DNA of 64,000 nt, from contig NZ_RAZT01000008.1 in NCBI RefSeq assembly GCF_003626635.1, positions 248,001-312,000 of the forward strand, in the 5' to 3' direction. Position numbers and translations under genes: made by a program. Below, piece after piece: positions 25,911-34,915 of this stretch. Under the pieces are notes generated by a model. The model saw nothing but the letters and a program-made list of their open reading frames with translations, was not told where the DNA came from and made no database searches. The number at the start of each line of letters is the position of its first letter. Positions within the stretch are counted from its first letter, which is position 1. This DNA comes from Micromonospora musae (GTDB lineage Bacteria > Actinomycetota > Actinomycetes > Mycobacteriales > Micromonosporaceae).

Positions 25911-26665
25911 TAGTCCTCGGTCTTCTTCTGGCTCGGGTTGCTGAAGATCTTCTGGGTGTTGTCGTACTCGATGAGGCGGCCGGGGTCGCCGGTCTTCTCG
26001 ATCGAGAAGAAGGCCGTACGGTCCGAGACCCGGGCGGCCTGCTGCATGTTGTGCGTGACGATGATGATGGTGAACTTGTCCTTGAGCTGGAACATCAGGT
26101 CCTCGATGGCCAGCGTGGAGATCGGGTCGAGCGCCGAGCAGGGCTCGTCCATCAGGACCACCTGCGGCTCGACGGCGATCGTCCGGGCGATGCAGAGCCG
26201 CTGCTGCTGACCGCCGGAGAGGCCGGCGCCGGGCTTGCCGAGCCGGTCCTTGACCTCGTCCCAGAGGTTCGCGGAGCGCAGGGAGTTCTCGGCGGCCTCG
26301 TCGAGGATCGACTTCTTCCGTACGCCGTTGAGGCGCAGCCCCGCCACCACGTTCTCGTAGATGCTCATGGTGGGGAACGGGTTGGGCCGCTGGAAGACCA
26401 TTCCGATCATGCGCCGGACGGCGGTCACGTCGACGTCCCGGTCGTAGATGTCCTGGTCGTCGATGGTGAGGCTGCCCTCGACCCGGGCGCCGGGGAGCAC
26501 CTCGTGCATCCGGTTGATCGAGCGGAGGAAGGTCGACTTGCCGCAGCCGGACGGGCCGATCAGGGCGGTGACCGTCTTCGGCTCGACGGTGATGTTGATG
26601 TTCTCGATCGCCTTGAAGGCGCCGTAGTAGGCGGTGACGTTCGAGGCTTCGATGCGCTTGGCCAT
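25889..26665 (-). CDS. pstB: Phosphate ABC transporter ATP-binding protein PstB
   Basis: A 258-residue ATPase energising PstSCA phosphate import. Walker A ([10 protein letters not shown]) is near residue 38, the Q-loop is in [10 protein letters not shown], the signature LSGGQQQR near 145 and Walker [14 protein letters not shown] near 165, with the switch His in IVTHNMQQA. These are PstB-specific sequences. ATG 26665 is chosen because GGAGGT lies 9 nt upstream; an in-frame ATG eight codons earlier has none and would overlap pstA. Last gene of pstSCAB. Confidence 0.97.
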   Translation of the reverse strand: MAKRIEASNVTAYYGAFKAIENINITVEPKTVTALIGPSGCGKSTFLRSINRMHEVLPGARVEGSLTIDDQDIYDRDVDVTAVRRMIGMVFQRPNPFPTMSIYENVVAGLRLNGVRKKSILDEAAENSLRSANLWDEVKDRLGKPGAGLSGGQQQRLCIARTIAVEPQVVLMDEPCSALDPISTLAIEDLMFQLKDKFTIIIVTHNMQQAARVSDRTAFFSIEKTGDPGRLIEYDNTQKIFSNPSQKKTEDYITGRFG

Positions 26666-26685
26666 GGTGGTGGTACCTCCGAAGT

Positions 26686-27774
26686 TCATCGGCCGAGCCG
26701 GTTACGACGGGCCAGCAGCTTCGCCGCGATCGTCAGGATCAGGACGAGGGCTACCAGGGTGAGGGCCGCGGCCCACGCCCGGGCGGGGGCGTACCGCGAC
26801 GCGTCGCCGGCCTGCTGGTAGACGAAGAGCGCAAGCGACGACTGGTTGTTCTCGAACGGGTTGAAGTTGATCGCCGCGCCACCGCCGGCGACGAGCAGCA
26901 CCGGCGCGGTCTCGCCGGCCGCACGGGCGACGGCGAGCATCACGCCGGTCACGATGCCCGGCAGCGCGGTCGGCAGCACGACCCGCAGGATGGTCTTCCA
27001 CTTCGGCACGCCCAGGGCGTACGCGCCCTCGCGCAGCGGAGCCGGGACGAGCCGGAGCATCTCCTCGGTGGAACGCACCACCGTGGGAAGCATCAGCACG
27101 CTGAGCGCGAGCGCGGCGGCGAAGCCGGAGAAGCTGGGCCGGCCGTCGTTGAACCACGGCGAGACGATCAGCACCCAGAAGGCGAGTACGAAGAGGCCGG
27201 AGACGATCGACGGGATGCCGGTCATGACGTCGACGAAGAAGCGGATCGCGAAGGCGAACTTGCCCCGGCCGTACTCGACGATGTAGATGGCGCAGAGGAT
27301 GCCGAGCGGGACGGAGATCAGGGCGGCGACGCCGACCTGCTCCAGGGTGCCGATGATGGCGTGGTACGCGCCACCGTTCGGGTCCCGTGCCCCGATGTTG
27401 TTCATCGAGGTGAGGAAGAAGTCGCCGTCGAGCCGCTCGACGCCCTTGCTGATCAGCGTCCAGGCCACCGACGCCAGCGGCAGGACGGCGAGCACGAACG
27501 CCGAGTGGATCAGCGCGCTCCAGGTGCGGTTGCGGGCTGCGCGTGGCCCCTCGACCGCCTTCGCCGCGACGAAGAGCCCGACCAGGTAGAGCAGTGCACC
27601 GAGGACGACCACGAGCACCGGGCCGCCGATGCCGGCGCCGTACACCACGACGGCGGCGACCAGCAGCGCGGCGAGCGCGATGGCCGGCGCGGCGTACCGG
27701 GGGAGTCGCTTGGTCCGCAGGCTCTCCGGCTGGGCGGCCGGGCGGGGGCGGTGGCTGGTGACGGTGGTGGTCAT
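26686..27774 (-). CDS. pstA: Phosphate ABC transporter permease PstA
   Basis: A 362-residue inner-membrane subunit. A non-conserved head with two extra helices (about 28-75) precedes the six-helix permease core. The core has the [16 protein letters not shown] block, the EAA-type cytoplasmic loop [25 protein letters not shown] (in two parts) contacting PstB, and [15 protein letters not shown]. It overlaps pstC by 4 bp (ATGA), indicating translational coupling. The extra N-terminal helices make it longer than E. coli PstA. Confidence 0.96.
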   Translation of the reverse strand: MTTTVTSHRPRPAAQPESLRTKRLPRYAAPAIALAALLVAAVVVYGAGIGGPVLVVVLGALLYLVGLFVAAKAVEGPRAARNRTWSALIHSAFVLAVLPLASVAWTLISKGVERLDGDFFLTSMNNIGARDPNGGAYHAIIGTLEQVGVAALISVPLGILCAIYIVEYGRGKFAFAIRFFVDVMTGIPSIVSGLFVLAFWVLIVSPWFNDGRPSFSGFAAALALSVLMLPTVVRSTEEMLRLVPAPLREGAYALGVPKWKTILRVVLPTALPGIVTGVMLAVARAAGETAPVLLVAGGGAAINFNPFENNQSSLALFVYQQAGDASRYAPARAWAAALTLVALVLILTIAAKLLARRNRLGR

Positions 27775-28862
27775 GCGGCCGACTCCGTGAACTCTCGCCG
27801 GCGGTAGATGATCACGCGCGCGGTGATGTTGACGATGAGCGTGATCGCGAAGAGCACCAGGCCGGAGGCGATCAGCGCGCCCCGTCCGGTCTCGTTCGCC
27901 TCGCCGAACGTGTTGGCGATGTTCGCGGCGATGCTGTTGCCGCCGTTCTGGATCAGGTTGAACGAGATGTTGAACGTGATGCCGAGGGTCATCGCGAGGG
28001 CGATGGTCTCGCCGAGCGCGCGACCCAGGCCGAGCATGACGGCGGCGATGATGCCGGGCCGGCCGTACGGCAGCACCGCGGTCCGGAGCATCTCCCAGCG
28101 GGTGGCGCCCAGCGCGAGGGCGGCCTCCTCGTTGGCGGTCGGGGTCTGCAGGAACACCTCACGGGAGAGCGAGGTGATGATCGGCAGCACCATGATCGCG
28201 AGGACCAGCGAGCCGAGCAGGATCGACTTGCCGAAGGGGCCCTCGCCGCCGAAGATCGGGATCCAGCTGAAGTACTTGTTCAACCAGACCGAGAAGTCCT
28301 GCACCGGCCGCAGGAAGATCTCGCGGCCCCAGAGACCGAAGACCACGCTGGGTACGGCCGCGAGCAGGTCGATGAGGAACCCGAGCGTGGTGCCGACCCG
28401 GCGCGGCGCGTAGTGGGACAGGTAGAGCGCGATGCCCAGGGCGACCGGTACCGCCACCAGCAGCGCGAGTGCGGCGGTGAGGACGGTGCCGAAGGCGAGG
28501 GCGCCGATGCCGAACTTCGGCTCCGAGTCGTTCGGGAACCAGCCCTCGAACGTCCAGAAGTTCTCGGTGTCGGCGCGAATCGCCGGTACCGCTTTCGCGA
28601 CCAGGAAGACCGCGATCGCCGCGATGATGACCAGGACCACTGTGCCTGCGGCCAGGGTGAGGCCGCGGAAGCCCCGTTCGGCGCCGAACGCACGGGCCCG
28701 CGGCAACGCGCCGCCGCCGCCCAGCCCGGTGCCGCCCGGGGTACGGGTGCTGACTGGTGCCTCGACCAAACGCGCCGAGGCACCGGCGGAACGCTCGTGA
28801 CTCTCAGTCACGCGGGTTCCGCCGGTGCCGGCGTCGGCCGAGCGGTGGGGGGTTTCACCCAT
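27771..28862 (-). CDS. pstC: Phosphate ABC transporter permease PstC
   Basis: A 363-residue partner permease. The first 65 residues are a hydrophilic, Gly/Arg-rich cytoplasmic head. The core shows FWTFEGWFPN, PSVVFGLWGREIF, the loop NEEAALALGATRWEMLRTAVLPYG and GRALGETIALAM. It starts 38 bp after pstS and overlaps pstA by 4 bp. ATG 28862 is kept, though a GTG 17 codons in (VTESHERS) is an alternative start. Confidence 0.95.
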   Translation of the reverse strand: MGETPHRSADAGTGGTRVTESHERSAGASARLVEAPVSTRTPGGTGLGGGGALPRARAFGAERGFRGLTLAAGTVVLVIIAAIAVFLVAKAVPAIRADTENFWTFEGWFPNDSEPKFGIGALAFGTVLTAALALLVAVPVALGIALYLSHYAPRRVGTTLGFLIDLLAAVPSVVFGLWGREIFLRPVQDFSVWLNKYFSWIPIFGGEGPFGKSILLGSLVLAIMVLPIITSLSREVFLQTPTANEEAALALGATRWEMLRTAVLPYGRPGIIAAVMLGLGRALGETIALAMTLGITFNISFNLIQNGGNSIAANIANTFGEANETGRGALIASGLVLFAITLIVNITARVIIYRRREFTESAA

Positions 28863-28900
28863 CTGCTCGCTCGATTCGATTGCGGAGGTGGTGTGTCAGG

Positions 28901-30007
28901 TCAGGAGATGTTCTTGACCGCGGCCTCGACCTTGGTGCGGACGGTCTCCGGCAGCGGGGCGTAGCCGAGCTCGGTCAGCGAGTTCTGGCCCTCGGTGCTG
29001 GCGGCGTAGCCCAGCAGACCCTTCACCAGCGGCAGCTTGTCGGCGGGGAGGCCCTTGCTGCAGACGACCTCGTAGGTCGCGAGGACGAGCGGGTAGGCGC
29101 CGGCCTCCTTGGTGTTGTAGTCGATCGACAGCTTCAGGTCGTCGCCCTGGCCCTCGACCGCGGCGCTGGCGATGGTCTTGCCGGCCGACTCGGCGGTCAG
29201 CTCGGCGAACTCGCCGGCGCCGTTACCGAGCTTGGCCATCTTCAGGCCGCCGTTCTCGGCGTACGACCACTCGACGTAGCCGATGGTGCCGGCCTGGCCC
29301 TTGATGGCGCTGGCGACGCCGTCCGACTTCGCGGCGCCGGTGCCACCCGGGGCCTTCCACTCCTTCGCCTTGCCGAAGGTCCAGTCGGCCTCGGCGGTCT
29401 TGCTCAGGTAGGCGGTGAAGTTGTCGGTGGTGCCGGAGGAGTCCGAGCGGTGCACCGCGTTGATGGCGGTCGACGGCAGCGTGGCGCCGGGGTTGTCGGC
29501 CTTGATGGTGGCGTCGTCCCACTTGGTCACCTTGCCGGCGAAGATCTTCGCCAGGGTGGCCGGCTTGAGCTGGAGGTTGTCCACGCCGTCGAGGTTGTAG
29601 GCGATGGCCACCGGGCCGATCACCATCGGCAGGTGGATGGCCTTGCCACCGGCGCACTTGGCGTCGGCCTGCGGCTGCTCCTCCGGCTTGAGGGCGGAGT
29701 CGGAGCCGGCGAAGTCGGCGGTGCCGGCGATGAAGGCCGAGATGCCCGCACCGGAGCCGCTGGGCTCGTAGTTGATCTTAGCGTCGGTGCACTTCTGCTG
29801 GTACGCCTTGATCCACTCGTCCATCGCGTTCTTCTGCGCGGACGAGCCCTGGGCGTTGACCGTGCCGGAGGCGCAGTCGACCGCGGCGGCCGAGCCGGAG
29901 GCGCTGGCGCCGGTCGCGGGCTCGTTGTTGTCCGAGCCGCATGCACTGAGAGCGAGCGTCGCAGTAACAGCGAGGCAGGCGAGAGTGCCATACCGCTGGA
30001 GCTTCAC
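28901..30007 (-). CDS. pstS: Phosphate-binding lipoprotein PstS
   Basis: A 368-residue substrate-binding lipoprotein that captures phosphate outside the cell. The signal peptide ends in the lipobox LSAC, placing the lipidated Cys near residue 23. The mature part has the phosphate-contact blocks GSGAGISAF, GSDSALKPEE and HRSDSSGTTDNF, and TKWDDATIKADNPG typical of PstS. GTG start at 30007. The upstream region carries PHO-box-like repeats, fitting phosphate-starvation induction. First gene of pstSCAB. Confidence 0.96.
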   Translation of the reverse strand: MKLQRYGTLACLAVTATLALSACGSDNNEPATGASASGSAAAVDCASGTVNAQGSSAQKNAMDEWIKAYQQKCTDAKINYEPSGSGAGISAFIAGTADFAGSDSALKPEEQPQADAKCAGGKAIHLPMVIGPVAIAYNLDGVDNLQLKPATLAKIFAGKVTKWDDATIKADNPGATLPSTAINAVHRSDSSGTTDNFTAYLSKTAEADWTFGKAKEWKAPGGTGAAKSDGVASAIKGQAGTIGYVEWSYAENGGLKMAKLGNGAGEFAELTAESAGKTIASAAVEGQGDDLKLSIDYNTKEAGAYPLVLATYEVVCSKGLPADKLPLVKGLLGYAASTEGQNSLTELGYAPLPETVRTKVEAAVKNIS

Positions 30008-30120
30008 CTGAGGGGTTTCCCTTCACGTCTGACTTGGCGCCCCGGTGGTCCGGGGAGAACCGGCAGTGACCGGCCGATTCCACAAGTTAGGAGCGCCAGG
30101 TAGCCGGTTCGCCGGTCGCA

Positions 30121-30138
30121 AGTGAACGCAGGGTGAAC
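30121..30138 (-). promoter_or_regulatory. PHO-box-like direct repeat upstream of pstS
   Basis: On the minus strand, GTTCACC (30138-30132) is followed by CTGC and GTTCACT (30127-30121), an 11-bp repeat matching the actinobacterial PhoP site in the direction of pstS. TAACTT at 30089-30084 downstream resembles a -10 element. A further AGTGAAC at 30187-30193 is exactly six repeat lengths from the first unit. The site is about 115-130 bp before the pstS start. Confidence 0.7.
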
Positions 30139-30420
30139 AGGTTCGGCAGACGAGATGACCGCTCGCCGAGGGCGGGTTGTCCGTTAAGTGAACTCGCGGA
30201 CGCGTGTCGGAAGTATGGGTATATTTCCGGTCGGCTGTTACTCGGCCGTGCCGAGCCCGTTATCCCGGGGAGACCGGCGGGCGCGGCGGCGAGCGGTCTC
30301 GACGATAGGCCGCCGGACCGCGTGCTCCGGCCGTCGGCCGCTCCGGTGTGCCGAGAGGCACTCACCGGATCCGCCGCGGGGCACACGACGCCGGGTGGCG
30401 GTGCCGGTGAACCATCGGCG

Positions 30421-30557
30421 CCGGGCAGCCGGGCAGCCGGGCAGCCGGGCAGCCGGGCAGCGGTACGTGTTCACGCCGCCCGCCCGGGCGGGCCGCCGGT
30501 GGCACCGCCCTGCCGGGCGGGGATCAGGGCCGGGCGGGGATCAGGGCCGGGCGGGGA
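30421..30557. repeat. Short tandem repeats between pstS and mshD
   Basis: CCGGGCAG is repeated five times without change at 30421-30460. At 30513-30557 a 17-bp unit (CCGGGCGGGGATCAGGG) occurs two and a half times, ending 28 bp from the mshD stop. The rest of the 577-bp gap holds the pst promoter region and no convincing gene. Simple sequence of this kind is prone to length change. Confidence 0.8.
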
Positions 30558-30584
30558 CCAGCGGAGCGGTGTCGAACGCGCGGG

Positions 30585-31511
30585 TCAGCCCCGGTGGTAG
30601 TTCACATGCGCCGACCAGCGCAGGAATCCGAGCCGCTCGTAGAGGGCGACCGCCGGGGAGTTCGACTCGTCGACGTAGAGCATCACCCGGTCCAGCCCGC
30701 GCCGGTCGCGCAGGTATTCGAGGCCGGCGGCGGTCAACACCCGGCCCAGACCACCGCGGTGCGCCGAGGGGTCCACCCCCAGCACGTACACCTCGCCGAT
30801 GCGGGCCGACCCCGGGCGCTCGTGCACCTTCGTCCAGTGGAACCCGAGCAGCCGGCCGGTCGACTCCTCCACCGCGAGCAGGAAGCCCTCCGGGTCGAAC
30901 CAGGGCTCGGCCAGCCGTACCCGCAGGTCGTCGGCGGTCCATCTGCCCTGCTCGGGATGCTCGGCGAAGGCCCGGGCGTTGAGTGCCAGCCAGGCCTCGT
31001 CGTCGGCCCCGGGCCGGAAGGCGCGCACCGTCACCCCGTCGGGCAGGCCGGGCGCGGTCAGCGGGGCGGTCAGCGAGCGACGCAGTTGCCAGAGCACCCG
31101 GGCCCGGGCGAAGCCGAGGTCGACCGCGAGCGCGGCGGCGGACGGGTGGTCGCCGTGCGCCCAGGCGCGCAGCGGGCCGGTGGCCGCAGCCAGTACGCCC
31201 CCGGCGAGCGCTCGGCCGGTGCCGCGCCGCCGGTGCGCGGGATGCACCACCAGTTCGACTCCGACACCGGCGCCCGGGTCGGTGGTGTCCAGGTGGGCGT
31301 ACCCGCTCAGCGCCCGGTCGTCGGCCCGGGCCACCAGGTGCACGGCGGGTGCGTCGGGGTCACGCAGGCGCAGCAGGGTGTGCTCGTCGAACGGATCGGC
31401 CCCGTCGGTGTCGCCGGCCACGCGGGCCAGTGCCAGCACATCGGCGATCTCCGTGGGGGAGAGCCGGTCGGCGCGGGTCACCTGGTCGACGCGGGGCTCG
31501 GCGCTGCTCAT
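30585..31511 (-). CDS. mshD: Mycothiol synthase MshD
   Basis: A 308-residue tandem GNAT that acetylates the cysteine of Cys-GlcN-Ins with acetyl-CoA, the last step of mycothiol synthesis. The N-terminal half has VVHPAHRRRGTGRAL; the active C-terminal half has GFHWTKVHE, GEVYVLGVDPSAHRGGLGRVL (in two parts) and the end block LGFLRWSAHVNYHR, all characteristic of MshD. In Mycobacterium tuberculosis mshD also lies between glnR and a pstB-type gene, and the same neighbourhood is kept here. ATG 31511. Confidence 0.95.
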   Translation of the reverse strand: MSSAEPRVDQVTRADRLSPTEIADVLALARVAGDTDGADPFDEHTLLRLRDPDAPAVHLVARADDRALSGYAHLDTTDPGAGVGVELVVHPAHRRRGTGRALAGGVLAAATGPLRAWAHGDHPSAAALAVDLGFARARVLWQLRRSLTAPLTAPGLPDGVTVRAFRPGADDEAWLALNARAFAEHPEQGRWTADDLRVRLAEPWFDPEGFLLAVEESTGRLLGFHWTKVHERPGSARIGEVYVLGVDPSAHRGGLGRVLTAAGLEYLRDRRGLDRVMLYVDESNSPAVALYERLGFLRWSAHVNYHRG

Positions 31512-31566
31512 CCGTCCACCGTAGCCCGGCGATCTTCCGGCGGCCGCCGTCCCCCGGTCGGTCGGC

Positions 31567-32502
31567 TCACGTCCGGTCGGTGGGCAGCGCCTCCAGCTCG
31601 AACCGCGCGGTCAGCTCCGGAAGGAGTTGCCAGAGCGCCTCCACGGTGCCCTGCCGGTTTCCGCCGGCGTCGTGCATCAGCACCACCGAGCCCGGTTCGA
31701 TCTGGGAGGTGACGGTGGCGGCTATTCGCGCGGCTCCGGGCGCCTCCCAGTCCGCCGGGTCCACGGTCCAGTGCAGCGGCGTCATGCCCAGCGCGTTCGC
31801 CACGGAGACGACGGGGTAGGTCCAGGCGCCGCCGGGCTGGCGGTACCAGACGATCGGGGCGTCGGGGGCGGCGGCCCGGATGGCCTCGTTGGTGCGGAGC
31901 AGGTCGGCCCGGATGACGTCCGGTGACCGCTTGCCGAGGGCGACGTCGTGGTTCCAGGAGTGGTTGCAGAGGGTGTGCCCGTCGGCCACGATCGCCCGGA
32001 CCAGGTCGGGGTGGCTCTCGGCCATCTCGCCCACCACGCAGAAGGTGGCCCGGACGCCGAACTCGCGCAGCGCGTTGAGGACCTGCGGGGTGTACTGCGG
32101 ATCGGGCCCGTCGTCGAAGGTCAGTGCGACCCGCTCGTCGCCGGTGGTGGAGTGCGCCCCGAAGAGGCTGTCCCCGTTGGCGTCGCTCGTGTTGCCGTCC
32201 TGTCCGGCCTCGGGCGGCGCGCTGCGATCGCCGTCCTGGTCCGACTGCTCGGTCTCGGTCGGCACGATCGGGGGCTGGTCGGCGTAGCGGCTGCTGTTCG
32301 GGTCGCCGGTGATCCCGGTGGCGCTCTGGTGCGGCCGGTCCGGGATGAGGCTCCGGCCGAGCACGTACGCCGAGCCGAGCAGTGCGGCCACCACCAGGAC
32401 GGCGATCGCGGCCGAGCGTCCGGTTGAGCCGGGCCGCAGCAGCCCTCGTACCCGGCCGCTTCGCCAGGTGCCGCCCCCGTTGGTCATCGCACGTCCCACC
32501 AT
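31567..32502 (-). CDS. Polysaccharide deacetylase (NodB/CE4) family protein
   Basis: A 311-residue protein with a cytoplasmic head, one membrane helix (about 31-50), an acidic linker and an extracytoplasmic NodB domain (about 120-300). The CE4 motifs are present: TFDDGPD (base and metal Asp), HTLCNHSWNH (metal His pair), RQPGG and the late Leu-His-type block VVLMHDAGG. It probably removes acetyl groups from cell-wall glycans or another envelope polysaccharide. ATG 32502 or 32487 (MTNGG) are both possible. It separates glnR and mshD, which are closer in mycobacteria. Confidence 0.88.
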   Translation of the reverse strand: MVGRAMTNGGGTWRSGRVRGLLRPGSTGRSAAIAVLVVAALLGSAYVLGRSLIPDRPHQSATGITGDPNSSRYADQPPIVPTETEQSDQDGDRSAPPEAGQDGNTSDANGDSLFGAHSTTGDERVALTFDDGPDPQYTPQVLNALREFGVRATFCVVGEMAESHPDLVRAIVADGHTLCNHSWNHDVALGKRSPDVIRADLLRTNEAIRAAAPDAPIVWYRQPGGAWTYPVVSVANALGMTPLHWTVDPADWEAPGAARIAATVTSQIEPGSVVLMHDAGGNRQGTVEALWQLLPELTARFELEALPTDRT

Positions 32503-32587
32503 GCCTTTCGCCGCAAACCAGGCAATCAGGATAAGTCCGACTACCTACGCGAAAGGGGCATATGGGAAAAGCTTGGACAGTCTTGGG

Positions 32588-33301
32588 TCAGACCGGCAGC
32601 GGCGCGGATTCCGACTCGGGCAGTGGACGCGACGGCGGCACCACGAACTTGTAGCCCACCTGACGAACCGTGCCGATCATCGACTCGTACTCCGAGCCGA
32701 GCTTGGCCCGCAGGCGCCGGACGTGCACGTCCACCGTGCGGGTGCCGCCGAAGTAGTCGTAGCCCCAGACCTCGCGCAGGAGCTGGTCCCGGGTGAAGAC
32801 CCGGCCCGGGTGCTGCGCCAGGAACTTCAGCAGCTCGAACTCCTTGTAGGTGAGGTCGAGCGGCCTCCCCTTGAGCTTCGCCGCGTACGTGTCCGGGTCG
32901 ATCGTCAGCTCCCCGGCCCGGATCGAGCCGCCGGCGCCCGCGACGGCGCTGCTGTGCCGCCCCACCACCAGCCGTAACCGCGCCTCCACCTCGGCCGGGC
33001 CCGCCGAGGCGAGGATGACGTCGTCGACGCCCCAGTCCGCGTTCAGCGCGATCAGCCCCGCCTCGGTGACCACCGCGACCAGCGGCACACCGAGGCCGGT
33101 GGCGTGCAGCATCCGGCACGTCGCGCGCGCCTCGGTCAGCTCCGAGCGGGCGTCCACCAGGACCGCGTCCGGGCTCGGGCCGGAGACCAGCGTGCGTACG
33201 TCGCGCGGCGCGGTGCGCACCGAGTGCGGCAGCAGGTCGAGTGCCGGCAGCACGGCGGACGGCTCACCTGCACGGGCGCCTACCAGCAGCAGGATCTCCA
33301 C
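32588..33301 (-). CDS. glnR: Nitrogen response regulator GlnR
   Basis: A 237-residue OmpR-type orphan response regulator controlling nitrogen genes (glnA, amtB, nir) in actinomycetes. It starts [11 protein letters not shown], has Asp50 in AVLVDARSE but lacks the usual acidic pocket, consistent with GlnR acting without phosphorylation. The winged-helix domain (about 130-225) has [19 protein letters not shown] and [18 protein letters not shown] 33301 is chosen because GGAGGTGATC, a full match to the 16S rRNA tail, abuts it. No kinase is adjacent. Confidence 0.93.
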   Translation of the reverse strand: MEILLLVGARAGEPSAVLPALDLLPHSVRTAPRDVRTLVSGPSPDAVLVDARSELTEARATCRMLHATGLGVPLVAVVTEAGLIALNADWGVDDVILASAGPAEVEARLRLVVGRHSSAVAGAGGSIRAGELTIDPDTYAAKLKGRPLDLTYKEFELLKFLAQHPGRVFTRDQLLREVWGYDYFGGTRTVDVHVRRLRAKLGSEYESMIGTVRQVGYKFVVPPSRPLPESESAPLPV

Positions 33302-33493
33302 GATCACCTCCGTCCCGGCGGCCGGTCGGCCGCGCGCGACCAGCGACACTCCGGTCGAGGGGTGTGCTGAGAACTAGCGTGGGTCCCGGCGTCTCTGACG
33401 GGCGGGTAACGGCACGAGCCTAACCGATTGGTCCCTCCGCGCCCCTGGACCGTTTCCCGTTTGTTCGAATTGCCCGCGATCGGGGCTCGGGTT

Positions 33494-33509
33494 TTAACGT
33501 TGCCGAAAC
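33494..33509. promoter_or_regulatory. GlnR-box-like site
   Basis: TTAAC-N6-GAAAC at 33494-33509 fits the actinobacterial GlnR consensus half (GTNAC-N6-GAAAC) except for the first base. It lies between divergent glnR (start 33301) and the membrane protein gene (start 33573), 64 bp before the latter. The motif is short, so chance is possible. Confidence 0.45.
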
Positions 33510-33572
33510 CGTGATCCCCGTACGGGCGGGCGGGGCCTCCGCTCCGCGCGGCCGGTCTGGCACGATCGGGGC

Positions 33573-34619
33573 GTGTCTCCCTCCACCTCGCCCGACGCCG
33601 GTCGCGACTCCTGGTCCGACGGGCCCCGGCCCGGGGCGACCTACGGTCCGCCGCCGGAGCAGCGTAGTGCGCCCGGCACCGACGACGGTGACCGCCGTGA
33701 GCGGCGCGGCCCCCGCCGGATCCGGCGAGGCGGCGAGCCGGCGCGGAGACCGGACGACGTGACGGACGAGCCGGAGGAGGAGGAGATCCCGCCCGTCGAG
33801 GTCCGGCGACCGCTCTCGCTCGCCGTCGCGGGATTCTCGGTGCTGCTCGGGATCGGCCTGGTGCTCGGGGCGCAGACCTCCGGGCCGGGGCACCGGCTGC
33901 CCTTCGTGATCATCATCCTCGGCGTCCAGCTGCTCTTCGTGCTGGCCTGGACGATGGCCATGCGACCGCCGGCCCTGCTGCTGGTCGCGCTGGTCAGCGT
34001 CGGGGTGGCGGTGGCGGCCGACGTGGCGGCGGTGCAGTCGGAGGTCGCCGGGCTGGCGCCGCTGGGCTACGTCGCGGCCGGCGGCTTCCTCCTCGGCGTG
34101 CTCGGTCAGCTGGTGCGCCGGGTCGACCGGGTCCGGGTCACCGACTCGCTCGGCAGCACCCTGCTCATCGTGGTGGGCGTGGTCGCCTTCGGCACGCTGA
34201 TCGTGCTGAGCCGGGTCCCCGCGGGCACCCAGGCCATCACCGTCTGCCTGACCGCCAGCGGCGTCGCGCTCACCGTCGCCCGGGCCGTCGACGCCGTGGC
34301 GCCCTGGCCCCGGCTCGCCCCGCAGGTGCCCCGTGGCGCCGCCGGCGTGGTCGGCGGCGCGATGGTCGGCACGCTCGTCAGCGCGGTGCTCGGCAGCTAC
34401 CTGGTGGCCCCCTTCACGCCGACCAAGGCCGCGATCATCGGCCTGGTCGCGGCGGTCGCCGCCGTCCTGGCCGACCTCGCCGTCGGCTACGCCGAGGCCG
34501 GACGGCTGATGGCCGGCGAAGCGCCGACGATGTGGATCGCCCGGCACATGCAGGGGCCGCTCGGTGGCTTCGCGCTGGCCGCCCCGGCGGCCTACGCGAT
34601 GTGCATGCTCTTCCTCTGA
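33573..34619 (+). CDS. Polytopic membrane protein of unknown function
   Basis: A 348-residue protein. Residues 1-75 are hydrophilic, rich in Arg, Pro and Glu; residues 80-348 contain about nine hydrophobic helices with short loops, including GPGHRLPFVIIILG and TPTKAAIIGLVAAVAAVLADL. No domain is recognised. GTG 33573. It ends in CMLFL with the TGA lying directly at the edge of the 164-bp repeat (first two bases of the element edge and stop overlap), so the C-terminus may have been altered by insertion. Divergent from glnR with a GlnR-box-like site between. Confidence 0.75.
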   Translation: MSPSTSPDAGRDSWSDGPRPGATYGPPPEQRSAPGTDDGDRRERRGPRRIRRGGEPARRPDDVTDEPEEEEIPPVEVRRPLSLAVAGFSVLLGIGLVLGAQTSGPGHRLPFVIIILGVQLLFVLAWTMAMRPPALLLVALVSVGVAVAADVAAVQSEVAGLAPLGYVAAGGFLLGVLGQLVRRVDRVRVTDSLGSTLLIVVGVVAFGTLIVLSRVPAGTQAITVCLTASGVALTVARAVDAVAPWPRLAPQVPRGAAGVVGGAMVGTLVSAVLGSYLVAPFTPTKAAIIGLVAAVAAVLADLAVGYAEAGRLMAGEAPTMWIARHMQGPLGGFALAAPAAYAMCMLFL

Positions 34620-34782
34620 GAGACTGTCGGGAAACCTCGGGGCGAGCGAGGCGGAGTCCAGGCGGCGATCCGGCAAGGCGGAGATTGGTCCGGATACCGG
34701 TGTCGTATCCGGGTCGATCTCCAACGTCGCCGGTCGTCGGCTGGGCCCGCCGCAGCCGTCGCAGGGTTTCCCGCCAGTCTCT
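34619..34782. repeat. 164-bp MITE-like element, copy 1
   Basis: The ends are AGAGACTGTCGGGAAA and TTTCCCGCCAGTCTCT, near-perfect terminal inverted repeats. The whole 164 bp matches copy 2 (37297-37460) in reverse orientation with roughly a dozen differences by eye. Internally an imperfect hairpin centred on CCGGTGT is present. No transposase is encoded; the size and structure suggest a non-autonomous element. No clear target duplication is visible. The left end overlaps the stop codon of the preceding gene. Confidence 0.85.
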
Positions 34783-34915
34783 GTACGTACGGTTGAGCCC
34801 GTCGCCGGTCGGGTAACAAGCGGGCGCCACGGCGCGGCACCGGCAGCGACGACCCGCCGCGACCGGGCGGACGTGACAGGACGAGCCGCGAAGCGGCCCA
34901 CGGACAGGAGGCGGC

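Noticed and set aside
30421-30557. CRISPR array
   Set aside because: The repeats are 8 and 17 bp, contiguous without spacers, and no cas gene is present.
33420-33572. tRNA-like TTCGAAT near 33465
   Set aside because: No acceptor stem or anticodon arm can be formed around it; no tRNA is supported anywhere in the window.
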